A stretch of DNA of 64,000 nt, taken from Rhyacophila brunnea (lineage: Eukaryota > Arthropoda > Insecta > Trichoptera > Rhyacophilidae). How positions within the stretch are numbered: the stretch's first letter is position 1; the number at the start of each line of letters is the position of its first letter. The DNA lies in contig JAGYXB010001000.1 in assembly GCA_022495005.1 (NCBI GenBank), positions 682,001 to 746,000 of the forward strand, given 5' to 3'. Positions 42,611 through 53,550 of this stretch are shown piece after piece. The notes under the pieces are model-generated. The model was not told where the DNA came from, did no database searches, and worked only from the letters and a program-made list of their open reading frames with translations. Both the position numbers and the translations under genes were made by a program.

Positions 42611-43184
42611 GGCCATTAAGTAAGTATTGTAAAATATACAAAATTATTTGCAGTTTTTGACACAATGCGCCGCGGCACACCGGTTGCGGAGCACTGCTTT
42701 AAATAATCGTCTACTATGGAGCCTTCGCCATTGATCTAAATACATATCTAACTCAAAAAATTTCAAAAACCGTTTTAGGGGGATTTGAAACTAGGCACTT
42801 CAAATATATTGAATGATGTAATTTTTGATTGTTGTGTGTCAATACTCGACAACTCCATGATTAAAGTAGATGTATTAAAAATACTGAATAGGTGCCCTTA
42901 ATTTGAGCTGAAACACAATTTGAAAAATGTTAATGTAGTGTCACTGCCTTAGTGTTAGGTAGGGGGCCCGCCAAAGATCCTTGCCTGAGAGCCCACTCAG
43001 GATGTGGGGGGCATGCTATGGCCTATTCGTAATTTGGATAAATGTAGGATGTTTTCATTGCTTTTTCTCTTAATATAGATTTTTTTCATGGTATCTGCTA
43101 TGGTCTGAGGTTTTACGAAGGCAAAATGGAGGTTTTATGGTATTTTCAAGGCTAATGCCTGAACATTCCTTAAATGTTGTAAAT

Positions 43185-43680
43185 AATCTATTTATATAAT
43201 TTTGAAGCCTTATTATCCGTTCTTCGAGCTATGTGTCCAGCTCCATTTGAGGCTTTTAATGAACTCTATTACATCGCAAACCCTTGTCTGCTTCCTTATC
43301 CACTAATTCCTCTTTTTGTCCTTTCGAGTTATGCTCAGCATGCACCTCTCGATACCACGTTGTGCTATTCTAATTTTTTGGATCTCTCTTTTACTTAGGG
43401 TCCATGTTTCACACGCATATGTGACTACGGGAACCACACACTGGTTAAACACTGCGCTTTAGGCACGTTGGACAAATTTAGTCATTCAGTGGTATCGCGG
43501 AGGTACAAAACGTCCGCAAGGTATACTTAGAGGCCGCTGGATAGATGAAATGATAAAGTTCTGCAGAAGTACGTGGCAACGCAACGCACAGGACCGAGAG
43601 AAGTAGAGGCAGCTTGAAGAGGCCTTCATCCAGCAATGGATAGATTCAGGCTGATGATGATGATTGTCCTTTATATTTAT
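43185..43680 (+). mobile_element. LINE 3' end with inverted 5' part
   Basis: 43185-43455 reads on the minus strand: VFNQCVVPVVTYACETWTLS, then RIAQRGIERCMLSITRKDKK, QTRVCDVIEFIKSLKW and AGHIARRTDN. 43460-43655 reads on the plus strand: VIQWYRGGTKRPQGILRGRW, TWQRNAQDRE and EEAFIQQWIDSG, then stop and GATGATGATGATTG. The two parts are consecutive in the usual protein, so the 5' part is inverted against the 3' part. Frameshifts make it inactive. Confidence 0.75.
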
Positions 43681-44654
43681 TTCAAACATTTGGTGACTGC
43701 ATAAAGTATTTTTATTACATCAAATAGTATTTGATGTAATAAAAATTATAAACCTCTCATTCTAATGTTTTAGAATATAGTCATATTTCAGTACATCCAT
43801 GTGCAGTGGTGTTAAGATTTTTTAGATTTATTAATTTTTAAACGCATTATGTTGACATTATTATAGTGAAATCGATAAAAAATTATATTTATAATGTGCA
43901 TGTGGGCCGTTAAGTTTGGCAAAGAAATTGATGTCTCATACTGACCAATTAGGCAGGGTTGTAAATTGTCAACAACAGCCAATAGCGAAATGATTTACTT
44001 TGCGCCACTGACGAATGTGCCCATTTTTATATTGATGGCTCAGTTCTATAGTACGGATTAGTCAAAAATTTCAAGTTTTGTTAGCCATTATATTCGTATA
44101 TCGCTCTCAAGTTCCACAAAATTTCATCTCAAACAAATTAATATTTGTCCTCGTAGGGCTGATATCTTTTGTCTCTTTTCTATACGTCGGTATCAATGAG
44201 TCAAAACTAGTTGTAGCACTATGGAACTGAACCATCGATATAATAGTGTCCGTGATGGAAATAACGCAAATTTTATGTATTAGAGAGGTAGAAGGTTGTC
44301 ATGAATTAATTGGTATATCAAACTAATCATGAGTAATTAATAAAATATCAAATAGACAGATTTTGGCAATGGTGTATCTATTAGTTGAAAATAAAATTTA
44401 CACAGCTGTATAATATTAAGTAAATCAAAAAACATAAAATTTCAGCAAATAGCCATAAATTATTGTAATAAAATAAGATTTTCTTCAGAATGACGTGATG
44501 GTACTTCGCTACCCAATCTTTGCCGTGTATTACTTCGGATAATTTTCGCTGACTTTCCAAGTTGCGAGAAAGCTAGAGAGGCAAACATAATATAAGTAGT
44601 TTAGTACCTATCAATATAATAATAAATTTAAATAATATTATGGACAACCAGTAT
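43681..44654. other. Spacer, no gene
   Basis: No coding signal. A local palindrome around 43719-43748 (ATTACATCAAATAGTATTTG / ATGTAAT) is visible. Confidence 0.35.
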
Positions 44655-44905
44655 CTTATACATTGACTGCTGACTGGATAATTACTTTTTAATTACCACA
44701 TTTAAATCGCATGCTAGTTATATTGAATGGCCAACTGATCGTTACGTGCTAGGTGCGTCTTTAGCGTCCAATGACCTACTCTATGACTAACTCATTTACT
44801 GTTAACACTGCGACTGGCGCGTTTGGAGTACTTGGCCATTAGATATAATCAACGTATTATTTAAATGTGGTAATTAAAAGGTCAGCAGTGATTGTGTTAA
44901 GTAAT
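44655..44905. repeat. Foldback repeat related to the window start
   Basis: TTGACTGCTGACTGG...TTTTTAATTACCACATTTAA at 44659-44706 is inverted at 44862-44899 (TTAAATGTGGTAATTAAAAG, GTCAGCAGTGATTG). Positions 1-38 of the window (GGTAATTAAAAAGTTATTAT, GTCAGCAGTCAATG) are a further copy of one arm. Confidence 0.6.
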
Positions 44906-45602
44906 CCTCAAAAATTCACTCAGTCTCCAATGGGTTAACAAAACCAATTGTCAGTTTGAAGGTAATGTGCATTTTTTGCTGCCAGTTTGGCATTTCCCAT
45001 TTTTTTAAATAACAATAAAATAAAAGAATCTAACACCAACTCCAGTTTCATCACTTTTCACCTTGTGATCCCTATGCACTATTCCACACTAATGCATGAA
45101 TTTTATGATGAGTGCTATCTGCCAGAATATAATTTGTTTCATATATTTTCAGTCTATACATTGATCATTTAATATTGCTGGTAATAAATCCTAATGTATT
45201 TACTATACCCAAAAAATATTTAACTATTACCTCTAGGGGTTGCAACTAGGGATTCCAATCCCGGGATCCAGAACTATTTTCGATACCTATGAATTCCGGA
45301 ATTGGTAAGATTGGTTACTTATTAATTTTTATGGAAAAAACCAAAATAATAACAAATAACTACCTACATTAGAAATAAACTGAGTTTGAATGAAGTTTGA
45401 TTTATTACCCATGTGTTGCTAATTCATTTAATTTTTTCACATACTTGTGTTAATAAAAATGAGAAAGCTTGGAAAAAAACAATGCAAACAACTTTAACAA
45501 AGTGATTCCACCATGATCCCATACGTTTTACAGCAATTTCATATTTGGCTGACTAATTAGATTTATGAAGCGGAAAAACCATAAACCATGATTATTTACT
45601 TT

Positions 45603-45720
45603 CAGTGGCGCACCCAGGGGGGGGGGGGGGCAAGGGGCCCTGGCACCCCCCAAACATTAAAATTATCAGAATAATTTCAAACATTGAAATTGAGAGCCAA
45701 TAAACTATACCTTGGGCGTA
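45603..45720 (+). mobile_element. Terminal fragment of the ZMYM1-type hAT
   Basis: CAGTGGCGCACCCAGG with a long G run, then GCAAGGGGCCCTGGCACCCC and ATTGAGAGCCAATAAACTAT match the inverse of 2930-2998 and 56420-56508. No other end is found nearby. Confidence 0.7.
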
Positions 45721-45917
45721 GAAGGAATGAGTGGGTATACATCGTGCCTCAAGTGCCCTGTTTCCCCCACCATACTTTCGAATCCCGAACGCTGCCTGGA
45801 CCGCACGCTGGAATTGCAGTTTTTAACCATTAAATGTTGGTACTAAGCATACCAAGCATTAAATGTAGCCAGCAAGATAAACTTGTGCGCTAATTAGTAT
45901 ATTAATTAAAGTACAAA

Positions 45918-46760
45918 GATTGATGCCCGTGGCAGCGGCACGATATTTACTAAGCCTGTGCAGCTGCTGGCGTATGCCGATGACATCGACATCATTGCCA
46001 AATCAGAATTGCCGCTGAAAAAGGCATTCACAGCACTAGAAGCCTCTGCCAAAAGAATGGGCTTACAAATAAACGAGGCAAAAACTAAATACATGCCTGT
46101 CTATGTGACACCACGAGAAGGCGCACCAAAGTTAGATATTGGTGCAGACAAGTTTGATACGGTCGACAGTTTCATATACCTTGGTTCTCTCGTAACTCGA
46201 CATAATGATATTACAGAAGAAATCAACAAGAGAATCATGTCCGCGAATAAATGCTTAAGTCCCGCATACTATCTCGCCGAACTAAAAGCACTATGTACAA
46301 GACACTTGTAAAGCCAGTGCTCACTTACGCATCGGAAACCTGGACATTAATTCTTCGAAATGAACGAGCCCTGAACATCTTTGAAAGAAAAATTCCCCGC
46401 CGTATATATGGACCGATCAGGGATGGCACAAATTGGAGAAGATATAATGCTGAGCTCTACGGGCTGTACGAAGAATGCAGCGCAGTTCAATCAATTAAGA
46501 TTGGGAGACTGCGATGGCTAGGTCATGTGCACCGTATGAATGACAATGAACCGGCAAAGTGACTGATGTCCAGCAATCCAATAGGGCGTGTAGAAGAAGA
46601 GGGAGGCCAAAGATTCGCTGGTTCATCATTATAAACTTACAGTTTACAGAGCTCGCTGTCGTCCCAAGGTTGTGTTCTCAATGGCGTTCATAACCCACGT
46701 GATGCTGCAAGAAGATTGGCAAACTACGGGGAGGCGGTGTCATGTGGTGTTCATATGATG
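45918..46760 (+). pseudogene. Non-LTR reverse transcriptase, C-terminal half
   Basis: Contains the catalytic box LLAYADDIDII (about 45963-45995), then FTALEASAKRMGLQINEAKT and FIYLGSLVTRHNDI. A frameshift near 46255-46300 leads to MYKTLVKPVLTYASETWTLI, then LNIFERKIPRRIYGPI and RWLGHVHRMND. Further decayed tail reads DAARRLANYGEA (about 46700-46735). This is an RTE/jockey-like insect LINE with no N-terminal endonuclease in view. Confidence 0.8.
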
Positions 46761-47064
46761 TCATATTTTCAAACACAAAATTCATGGATACCGATGTAAT
46801 TTTAGTCTTTGTGATTGATATTTATATTTGGATGAGAATGCCTATTTTTGTATGTATGCCACGTTGGCGTTCCAACAATTATCAACTAACTTTTAATCTT
46901 CTACTTCGACCATGTCCGATTCTAATAGGATCATATGGGCCTCCACAGTGTGGAGGTTTGTATTATAACTAAACAACTTAGAAACGGGCCTGCACAGAAG
47001 CACATGTGCACATGTTCGTGCGCATATGACAGGTGTATAAATGCTGCGCCTGTGAGCGTAAACC

Positions 47065-47140
47065 AGTGGCGAAGGCTCCATACTAAGCGATTATTTAAAG
47101 CTTACCTTCTATTTTCAAGTATTTAATTTAAATAAATAAA
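47065..47140. mobile_element. End fragment of the 41238-type hAT (empty site)
   Basis: CAGTGGCGAAGGCTCCATAC followed by GATTATTTAAAGCTTACCTT matches the inverse of 42690-42733 joined straight to the sequence left of 41749. It lacks the inner hAT, so it shows the pre-insertion state. Confidence 0.65.
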
Positions 47141-48699
47141 TATCTATATTGTCTGGGACTAGGTAATATATTGTCATCTATCGTCGGTATTTAGAAGTAG
47201 AGCATTTAATTTGTCAAGTTTCGAATCAAAACTAAATGACGGAACGTCACAACGTGGGTGCTATTTTTAGAATTGTGTCGATCATAATCCAAGCCGAATT
47301 TTCTACCGCAATTTAGTTGCCAACTTCATACATGTCTGCGTTTTTGTTCCAGACTTGGAAGCGTTACAGGACAAGCTTACGCGCTATGTTGATTTGTTTT
47401 TTGTCGATGATTATCTTTTTAAGCAAATAATAAATATGGCGTGCATTTTTGAAGCAAGTATTAATAGACAATTTTGAAAAGTTTTTAAATAACAACTGTC
47501 AGAATTTTAAATGAATGGTAAGTATTTATTTCAAAGTATCGGTATAAGCCCGCCAGTTTTAATGTTGTATGTAAAATATTGGTACAGCAAGAAATGATAT
47601 TCAAAAATCAGTAGTAAAAATAAATAATCATTATTTAAATGACATGGGCCAATAGATAAAACCAATATCCATTATTATTTTGATAGTATGAAAAGTAAAA
47701 AACATTCAATGGGGCGCACGGCATTTTAGGGTTACCATTATCACATTATAAAGTATATTAGTCTATGCATTCATGAATATCGGTAAGAAAAAAACTATTT
47801 ATGATTACATTATTATTAAAAGAAGATCGACTAAGAAGTCGCACGGGTGCAGAAAAAAGAGCTAGATGGATATTTCACATAAGAAATGCGAATAACCTCA
47901 AAGATTAAATTAATAATTGATCAAAAATATAGGTAATCTAGGTAGGTACTACAAATATTACAGAAATCATATTAATAAATTTTTATTTAAACTAAGTACA
48001 CTTTTATTAATTATATTAACTTTTATTTTAAAAAATGGGCGTCAGGGATGAAATAATAGAGAAATACTATTCTAATAGTACAATCTGTTCTGGAGAGCCA
48101 GATAGAAAGAACAATACTATCCTACTAAATTTAACATAATAAGGAAGCTACTAAATAAGTTATTTCTGTAAAAGAAAAAATCTGTCCAAAATAGATTTTA
48201 TTCTGACAAATTGATATTTATACTTACCATTAAATTTTTAAATAATTCCCTATAGTAATTTAAATACTTCCATTGTTATTATTTTAATACTTACCAATAA
48301 TCATTTTTTATTTGCTGTTAATAAAATACTTGCTAGATTTTTTATTAAAATACTTGCTGTTATTGCATATATATACTTACACAATAATTTGAAGCCAATA
48401 AATAATGATGATTAAAAAATAATAACTATTGTGTTGGATCACATATAATTTATAAATTGTTATTAAAAATAGATATTGTATTAATTCGCGATTATTATTT
48501 AGGTAACTTCAGTCATAGACAAACATAACATGCTATTCACAGTTCATGTCATATTGAAATTTCAAAGCGGTGATAAAGTTTTATTTTATAATACAAAATT
48601 CAGTGTATTACTGTGTTTTGAATGTGGATAAATTATATCATATTGTACCGAAATCATTCGCCAGTGCTTTAAATACATAAGTATTTATTAAATTATCTA
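47141..48699. other. AT-rich spacer
   Basis: No gene recognised. ATGAATG followed by GTAAGTATTT at 47511-47527 looks like a start codon and splice donor, but nothing downstream supports an exon. Confidence 0.35.
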
Positions 48700-49080
48700 G
48701 TGTCCCGATCGAAGATGTGCAAACGATTGCATTTTGAAAAAATCATTCCCGAGTTTGACGTTTCTTCAAAAATTAAAAATTATCAAAGCTTGACCTTCCA
48801 AGGGTTCATTTAGTTTTGAATACAGCAAAAAAACTTTAGACATTTTATATGATAAATATTTGTTTTTAACTGGCAGTTATACATTAAACAAACTTTTTTG
48901 TTGGCGATGGGTATTGTTTGCTAAAAAAAAGTCTGCGTGGAATTCTACTGCCATACGTGATTTAAATAATTTGACAAATTCAGCGGTGAAACCTATGACC
49001 AGTGTGTCGTTGTCATTAGTGTGCGTGCATCTATTCATCAGTAGTAATATCGTAAGTATTATCTTCTTATTTCCCGTAAT
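48700..49080 (+). pseudogene. hAT N-terminal (TTF-type finger) fragment, ZMYM1-like
   Basis: Plus frame reads TGSYTLNKLFCWRWVLFAKK and KSAWNSTAIRDLNNLTNSAV followed by K. The family form is LFC.PCLLF...S.WN.TG..DLNNL..-..KH, so one Cys of the finger is lost here. Truncated on both sides. Confidence 0.65.
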
Positions 49081-49150
49081 TTACCTGACAAGTGTGCTCT
49101 TTTTCTCTGATCTCCACAGCTTACCTCTTTCCAAAAGTCACCCTAAGTAA

Positions 49151-49941
49151 ACGCTGCATCTGTGTGTGAAAAGGCTGTTTTACACGATACAATAGTATAT
49201 TTACAGTTTTACATTAAATACCCCATCTCGATCGGAGTATTATAAAGAACCTTTACCAAGACAGGCACGAGAAATTATTGTTTTTAATGTGACAGAATAT
49301 TTATGTCATGAAAAAAGAGTACAATTATGATAGGTAGATATTATATATTTTTATAGAAAACTATTTTCACAGTATGCGTTTTATAACTTTACTAAAAATA
49401 CCAATTATTAAGACATTATTTGAAAATTATAAAAAAATGTAATTGGGTCATCCATATATTATATATGTATACTGTTAACTTCTACTTATTAAGGGAATAC
49501 ATCAGTGAAAGGGCAAATAATTTTCAACTATAGGCGCGATGAAATTTTGGACTCGCTCACTATTCGCTGGCACTCTGAGAGAGTACGTCGAGCTGGGCAC
49601 ACGTCAATTTGTTTCGTGATGGCGATCGGCGTATTAATTCTTTAATCATGTAAAGATGACTAAAAACGTTACCCATTTACTTTAAAAAGAAAACATGTCA
49701 ATGAATATATTATTATTGTTACTAATAGAACAATAAACAGAACATTAAATGGATGCATGTTATATGACAAATTATATTTCGTTTGGCATGCGTCATTTGC
49801 GCCCGTGACCCGCGCATCGCCTAGCCACGATCTTTTTAGACTGTGCCTCATCTGAGGTATAGCCTTAAGTCATAATTTGTGTTCTGCTAATTATTTAATT
49901 AATAAAAATACCTGCAGCAATATAATCAGTTAATGTGGGTT
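49151..49941. other. Spacer, no gene
   Basis: AT-rich sequence with no recognised feature. Confidence 0.35.
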
Positions 49942-50289
49942 CAGTGGCGCACCCAGGATTTAATATTGGGGGGGGTCCAAGGAGGAGAATGTAAATTAGT
50001 CCCATAGGCTCTTTTTCTTCTTCATATAATTATTTTTACATATTTTCAGAATACACGGCGATATATTTGTACAGTTTCTCCTAGTTTTTATTAAATTGGA
50101 GGCATAGTGGCGGTAACCGTTGAGCGTGTCATCGGCGACTGGCGGATTGGAAGTGACTAAAAGCGACCATGCTGGACATGTGCACCTAGTATGCTAAAAC
50201 ATTACTCAAATAATACCAGCTAATAGAGCAGTGTTTCCCAAAGTGTCGTACGCATACCCCCTTTTGGTGGAGGTACGCGCTGCACCGGG

Positions 50290-50670
50290 CTATGGCTGCG
50301 CCTGGTGCAACAAGCATTAATACAACTTCCATGTTAGAAGGTTTATCGCATGCGGAAGAAGAGCAATTGTTGGAATTATTAGCTTCAGACGGATTCTTGC
50401 AAAATAAATATAAGGAGTGTACTTAAACATCATTTAGGTTGCAAATGCAACATGTGTATCCAGTTTTAACAGAGAAATTCCTGAAATACATCTTGCCTTT
50501 TCCAATTCCATATCTATGTGAAGCTGCTTTTTCAGCATTTTGTAGACATTAAGTCAAAAAAATGAACAGCCTTTTGGGTGTGGAACCGCATCTCAGATTA
50601 AAATTAATAACCAGGGAACAAAATTACGATGATCTGTCATTTCAACATAAACAATTTCATCCTTCTCTCT
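50290..50670 (+). pseudogene. hAT transposase remnant (ZBED/FAM200-like), C-terminal
   Basis: Plus strand reads SHAEEEQLLELLASDGFLQN, then VYPVLTEKFLKYILPFPIPY and LCEAAFSAFCRH, a stop, and LGVEPHLRLKLIT. The YLCEAAFSA and VEP.LRLKL blocks are the hAT C-terminal dimerisation domain. The N-terminal two thirds are gone. Confidence 0.75.
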
Positions 50671-50939
50671 GATTATAATGAATGTTATTTATAATATACC
50701 TTACTTTTATTTGTATTTTACTAGCTGAAGTACCCGGCTTCGCACAGGGTCGCTTCGTGGCTATATTTATCTTAGATATTTGAAAAATAATAAAAGGTAA
50801 TTATTTTTTTAATATTAAAATATCTGTGTAATACAATATGGCAATATGAAAATAATTCTAATATCTAATATAACAGTTATTAATGTTATTAATATGTTGT
50901 AAAAAAAAAAAACAAAATTAGATGGAACAAACAAACAAC

Positions 50940-52600
50940 AAACTTTGTATTTTATATAATAATAATAATTTAGAAACCTTTGCAGGTGAGCGCACAACAA
51001 CTGCCAAAAGTTTCATCGCAATCGGATGAATGGTATAGGAACGCATACGAATAGTAGAAGAAGAAGATTTTCTAATTCAGAAATCTTTGTGGGCATGCGC
51101 ATGACAACTCGCCAAAGTTTCATTGCAATCGGATAAATGGTATAGGAACGCATACGAATAGAAGAAGAAGAAGATGGTTGTACTAATTCAAAAACCTTCG
51201 CGGGCGTGCGCACAACAACTGGTCAAAATTTCATCACAATCGGATGAATGGCATAAGAACGCATACAAATAGAAGAAGAAAAAGATGGTTGTACTGATTC
51301 AAAAACCTTTGCGAGCGTGCGCACAATAACTGGTCAAAATTTCATCACAATCGGATGAATGGCATAAGAACGCATACAAATAGAAGAAGAAAAGATGATT
51401 GTACTAATTCAGAAACCTTTGCGGGCAAGGGCACAACACTTGATCAAAATGTCATTGCAATCGGATGAATGGTATAGGAACGCATACGAATAGAAGTAGA
51501 AGATGATTTTCTAATTCAGAAATCTTCGTGGGCATACGCACGACAACTCACCAAAGTTTCATTGCAATCGGATGAATTGTGTAGGTAGGCATTCGAATAG
51601 AAGAAGAAGATGATGGTTGTACTAATTCAGAAACCTTCGCAGGCGTGCGCACGACAACTCACCAAAGTTTCATTGTAATCGGAGGAATGGTATAGGAACG
51701 CATACGAATAGAAGAAGATAGAATAGAAGAAGAAGATGGTTGTACTAATTCAGAAACCTTCGCGGGTGTTGGCACAATTACTGACGAAATTTTTATTACA
51801 ATCGGATGAATGGAATAGAAAAGCATACGAATAGAAGAATATAGAATAGAAGAAGAAGAAGAAGAAGATAGTTGTACTAATTCAAAAACCATTGCGGGTG
51901 TTACCACAACAACTGACGAAGGTTTCATTGCAATCGGATGAATGGTATAGGGACCATACGAATAAAAGAAGATAGAATGAAGCAGAAGAAGAAGATGGTT
52001 GTACTAATTCAGAAATCTTCGCGGGTGTTGGCACAATTACTGACGAAAATTTTATTGCAATCGGATGAATGGAATAGGAACGCATACGAATAGAAGAAGA
52101 AGAAGAAAAAGAAGATGGTTGTACTAATTCAAAAACCATTGCGGGTGTTACCACAAAAACTGACGAAGGTTTCATTGCAATCGGATGAATGGTATAGGGA
52201 CCATACGAATAAAAGAAGATAGAATGAAGTAGAAGAAGAAGAAGAAGAAGAAGAAGAAAAATATGGTTGTACTATTTAAGAAACCTTTGCGGGTGTTAAC
52301 ACAACAACTGACGAAGGTTTCATCGCAATCGGATGAATGGTATAGGAACCATACTAATAAAAGAAGATATAATGAAGAAGATGGTTTTTCTAATTAAGAA
52401 ACCTTTGCGGGTGTACATACAACCAGTTACCAAAATTTCATTGCAATCGGATGAATGGTATAGGAACCATACGAATAGAAAAATATAGAATAGAAGAAGA
52501 AGAAGATGATGATTTTTCTAATTCAGAAACCTTTATGGGTGTGCATACAACCACTTACCAAAATTTCATCGCAATCGCATGAATGGTATAGGAACGCCAG
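50940..52600. repeat. Minisatellite, 14 units of 107-148 bp
   Basis: Each unit contains CAATCGGATGAATGGTATAG then GAACGCATACGAATAGAAGA and a GAA run. Unit marks (ATCGGAT) occur at 51021, 51128, 51239, 51350, 51460, 51567, 51678, 51801, 51932, 52060, 52180, 52328, 52446 and 52573. Spacing is 107-111 bp in the first half and 118-148 bp in the second, from longer GAA runs and short insertions. The unit is the subterminal sequence of the Helitron-like element (compare 55303-55345). It is not a CRISPR array. Confidence 0.9.
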
Positions 52601-52772
52601 GGAACTCAGAAATATAGGGAACTGAAATACCCAACCGGTAAGGCTATGCAAGCAACCGATCTCGAGTAAGGTAAACTTAAACCGCGTGTTCAAAAAACGT
52701 CACTCTAAACTTGTGCGTCGGCCTGACAACTACTCCCAGTGCTCTCGGTTTTATGTTCATTTAAAATATAAA

Positions 52773-52852
52773 ATGGCAATCTGTTCAGTAAAAGGTTGTA
52801 GTAGTGATACAAATATGAAAAATAAAAGAAATAGTGCAACTACATTTCACAA
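52773..52852 (+). CDS. THAP domain exon 1 (captured or residual)
   Basis: ATG at 52773; reads MAICSVKGCSSD then KRNSATTFH, ending AA before donor GTAAGC. The Cys4 and Cys9 pair, VKGC and TTFHKFP are the start of a THAP C2CH finger. It joins in phase to the piece at 53168 (FHK-FPRD). The remaining finger (Trp, Cys, His) is not found in the window, so this is a fragment. It lies on the plus strand of the Helitron-like element. Confidence 0.7.
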
Positions 52853-53167
52853 GTAAGCATATTTTTTTATTATTTTGAATATATATGTCAATATCGTAGC
52901 ATGCATTAAAATTTATTTTATGAGTGCTATTTGAAGTTACGCACAAAAAATGTTATATGCATTTGGAAAGTGCGACGCACACTATTGTATGCATATAATA
53001 CGTGTGTTTTGTTCGAATAACAGGGCCGCATTTCATTTATTTACTGTCAATATTCATTTTAATCACAAAATGAAGAGATAAACACACAAATTACAAAGTT
53101 TAACGATTTCAAATATTTTATGAATAATTAATGATATTACACTAAGAATTGAATTTTGGCATAACAG

Positions 53168-53200
53168 ATTTCCACGGGATCAAGATCAAGATCATGTTAG
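53168..53200 (+). CDS. THAP domain exon 2 fragment
   Basis: After acceptor ATAACAG the sequence ATTTCCACGGGATCAAG completes Lys and reads FPRDQDQDH. The THAP consensus FHKFPxD is restored exactly across a 315-bp intron. The end is uncertain (GTTAGG or GTTAGT donors). Confidence 0.55.
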   Translation: MSTGSRSRSC

Positions 53201-53394
53201 GTTAGTATTGTTATAGTTATATAGTAAAATATTTACTGTAGAAAATTATATTTGAATTAGATGTCGATGGTCTGAATGTTACTTTCTATTATCAAGAAAT
53301 AACGTAAACACATAAGTATTGTATACATATGTAATGTTTATAAAGGGGCTGTATTATTTTTTATAATTATTATTTGTTTCTTTATTAAACACCA

Positions 53395-53550
53395 TAACAG
53401 GCCGTGAAGCCCAATAATAGTGGTAAAACTCCCAGGCTTAAGGAATTTACATATTAGATTATGTAAATATATTTTGACTTCACCGGGATCGAACCCAGAA
53501 CTCATCATCTGGGATGGAAGGCCAGTACCTTACGCACTACCGCCGATTAT
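53395..53550 (-). repeat. tRNA-derived SINE
   Basis: The minus strand reads GGTAGTGCGTAAGGTACTGG (A-box-like) and GGGTTCGATCCCGG (B box), spaced as in a polymerase III promoter, followed by a non-tRNA body. No acceptor stem pairs, so it is not a tRNA gene. Confidence 0.6.

Larger units (their letters stand above)
41749..42696 (-). mobile_element. hAT, third level of the nest
   Basis: Ends CAGTGCTCTGCAACC and GGTTGCGGAGCACTG; octamers ttttaaat (41741-41748) and ctttaaat (42697-42704) differ at one base. Contains a ZBED5/FAM200-like transposase remnant on the minus strand. A fragment of the same family is at 13323. Confidence 0.87.
41238..42733. mobile_element. hAT, second level of the nest
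   Basis: Left end CAGTGGCGAAGGGTGGC, inverted right end CAATGGCGAAGGCTCC. Exact octamer atctaaat at 41230-41237 and 42734-42741. An uninterrupted version of its right end lies at 47065-47140, which shows the empty site for the next insertion. Confidence 0.85.
40808..43015 (-). mobile_element. Outermost hAT-type element of a four-level nest
   Basis: An inverted copy of the CATGGCCCCCAC family. Its 3'-type end (GGCTGGCAGGGCTC, then GGGTTGATCAGATAAAC) is at 40808-40870 and its 5'-type end (GGATGTGGGGGGCATG) finishes at 43015. The octamer ctatggcc flanks it exactly (40800-40807, 43016-43023). Between 42830 and 43015 it matches the inverse of 55855-56050 closely. A second hAT is inserted at 41238. 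Confidence 0.8.

Noticed and set aside
43719..43748. Local palindrome ATTACATCAAATAGTATTTGATGTAAT-like (shown in part in the features)
   Set aside because: Single small palindrome without flanking duplication or other copies in the window.
47511..47527. ATG followed by a GTAAGT donor, a possible first exon
   Set aside because: No downstream exon or coding context found.
50940..52600. Regular direct repeats resembling a CRISPR array
   Set aside because: Units are 107-148 bp with no distinct spacers, in a eukaryotic transposon; it is a minisatellite.
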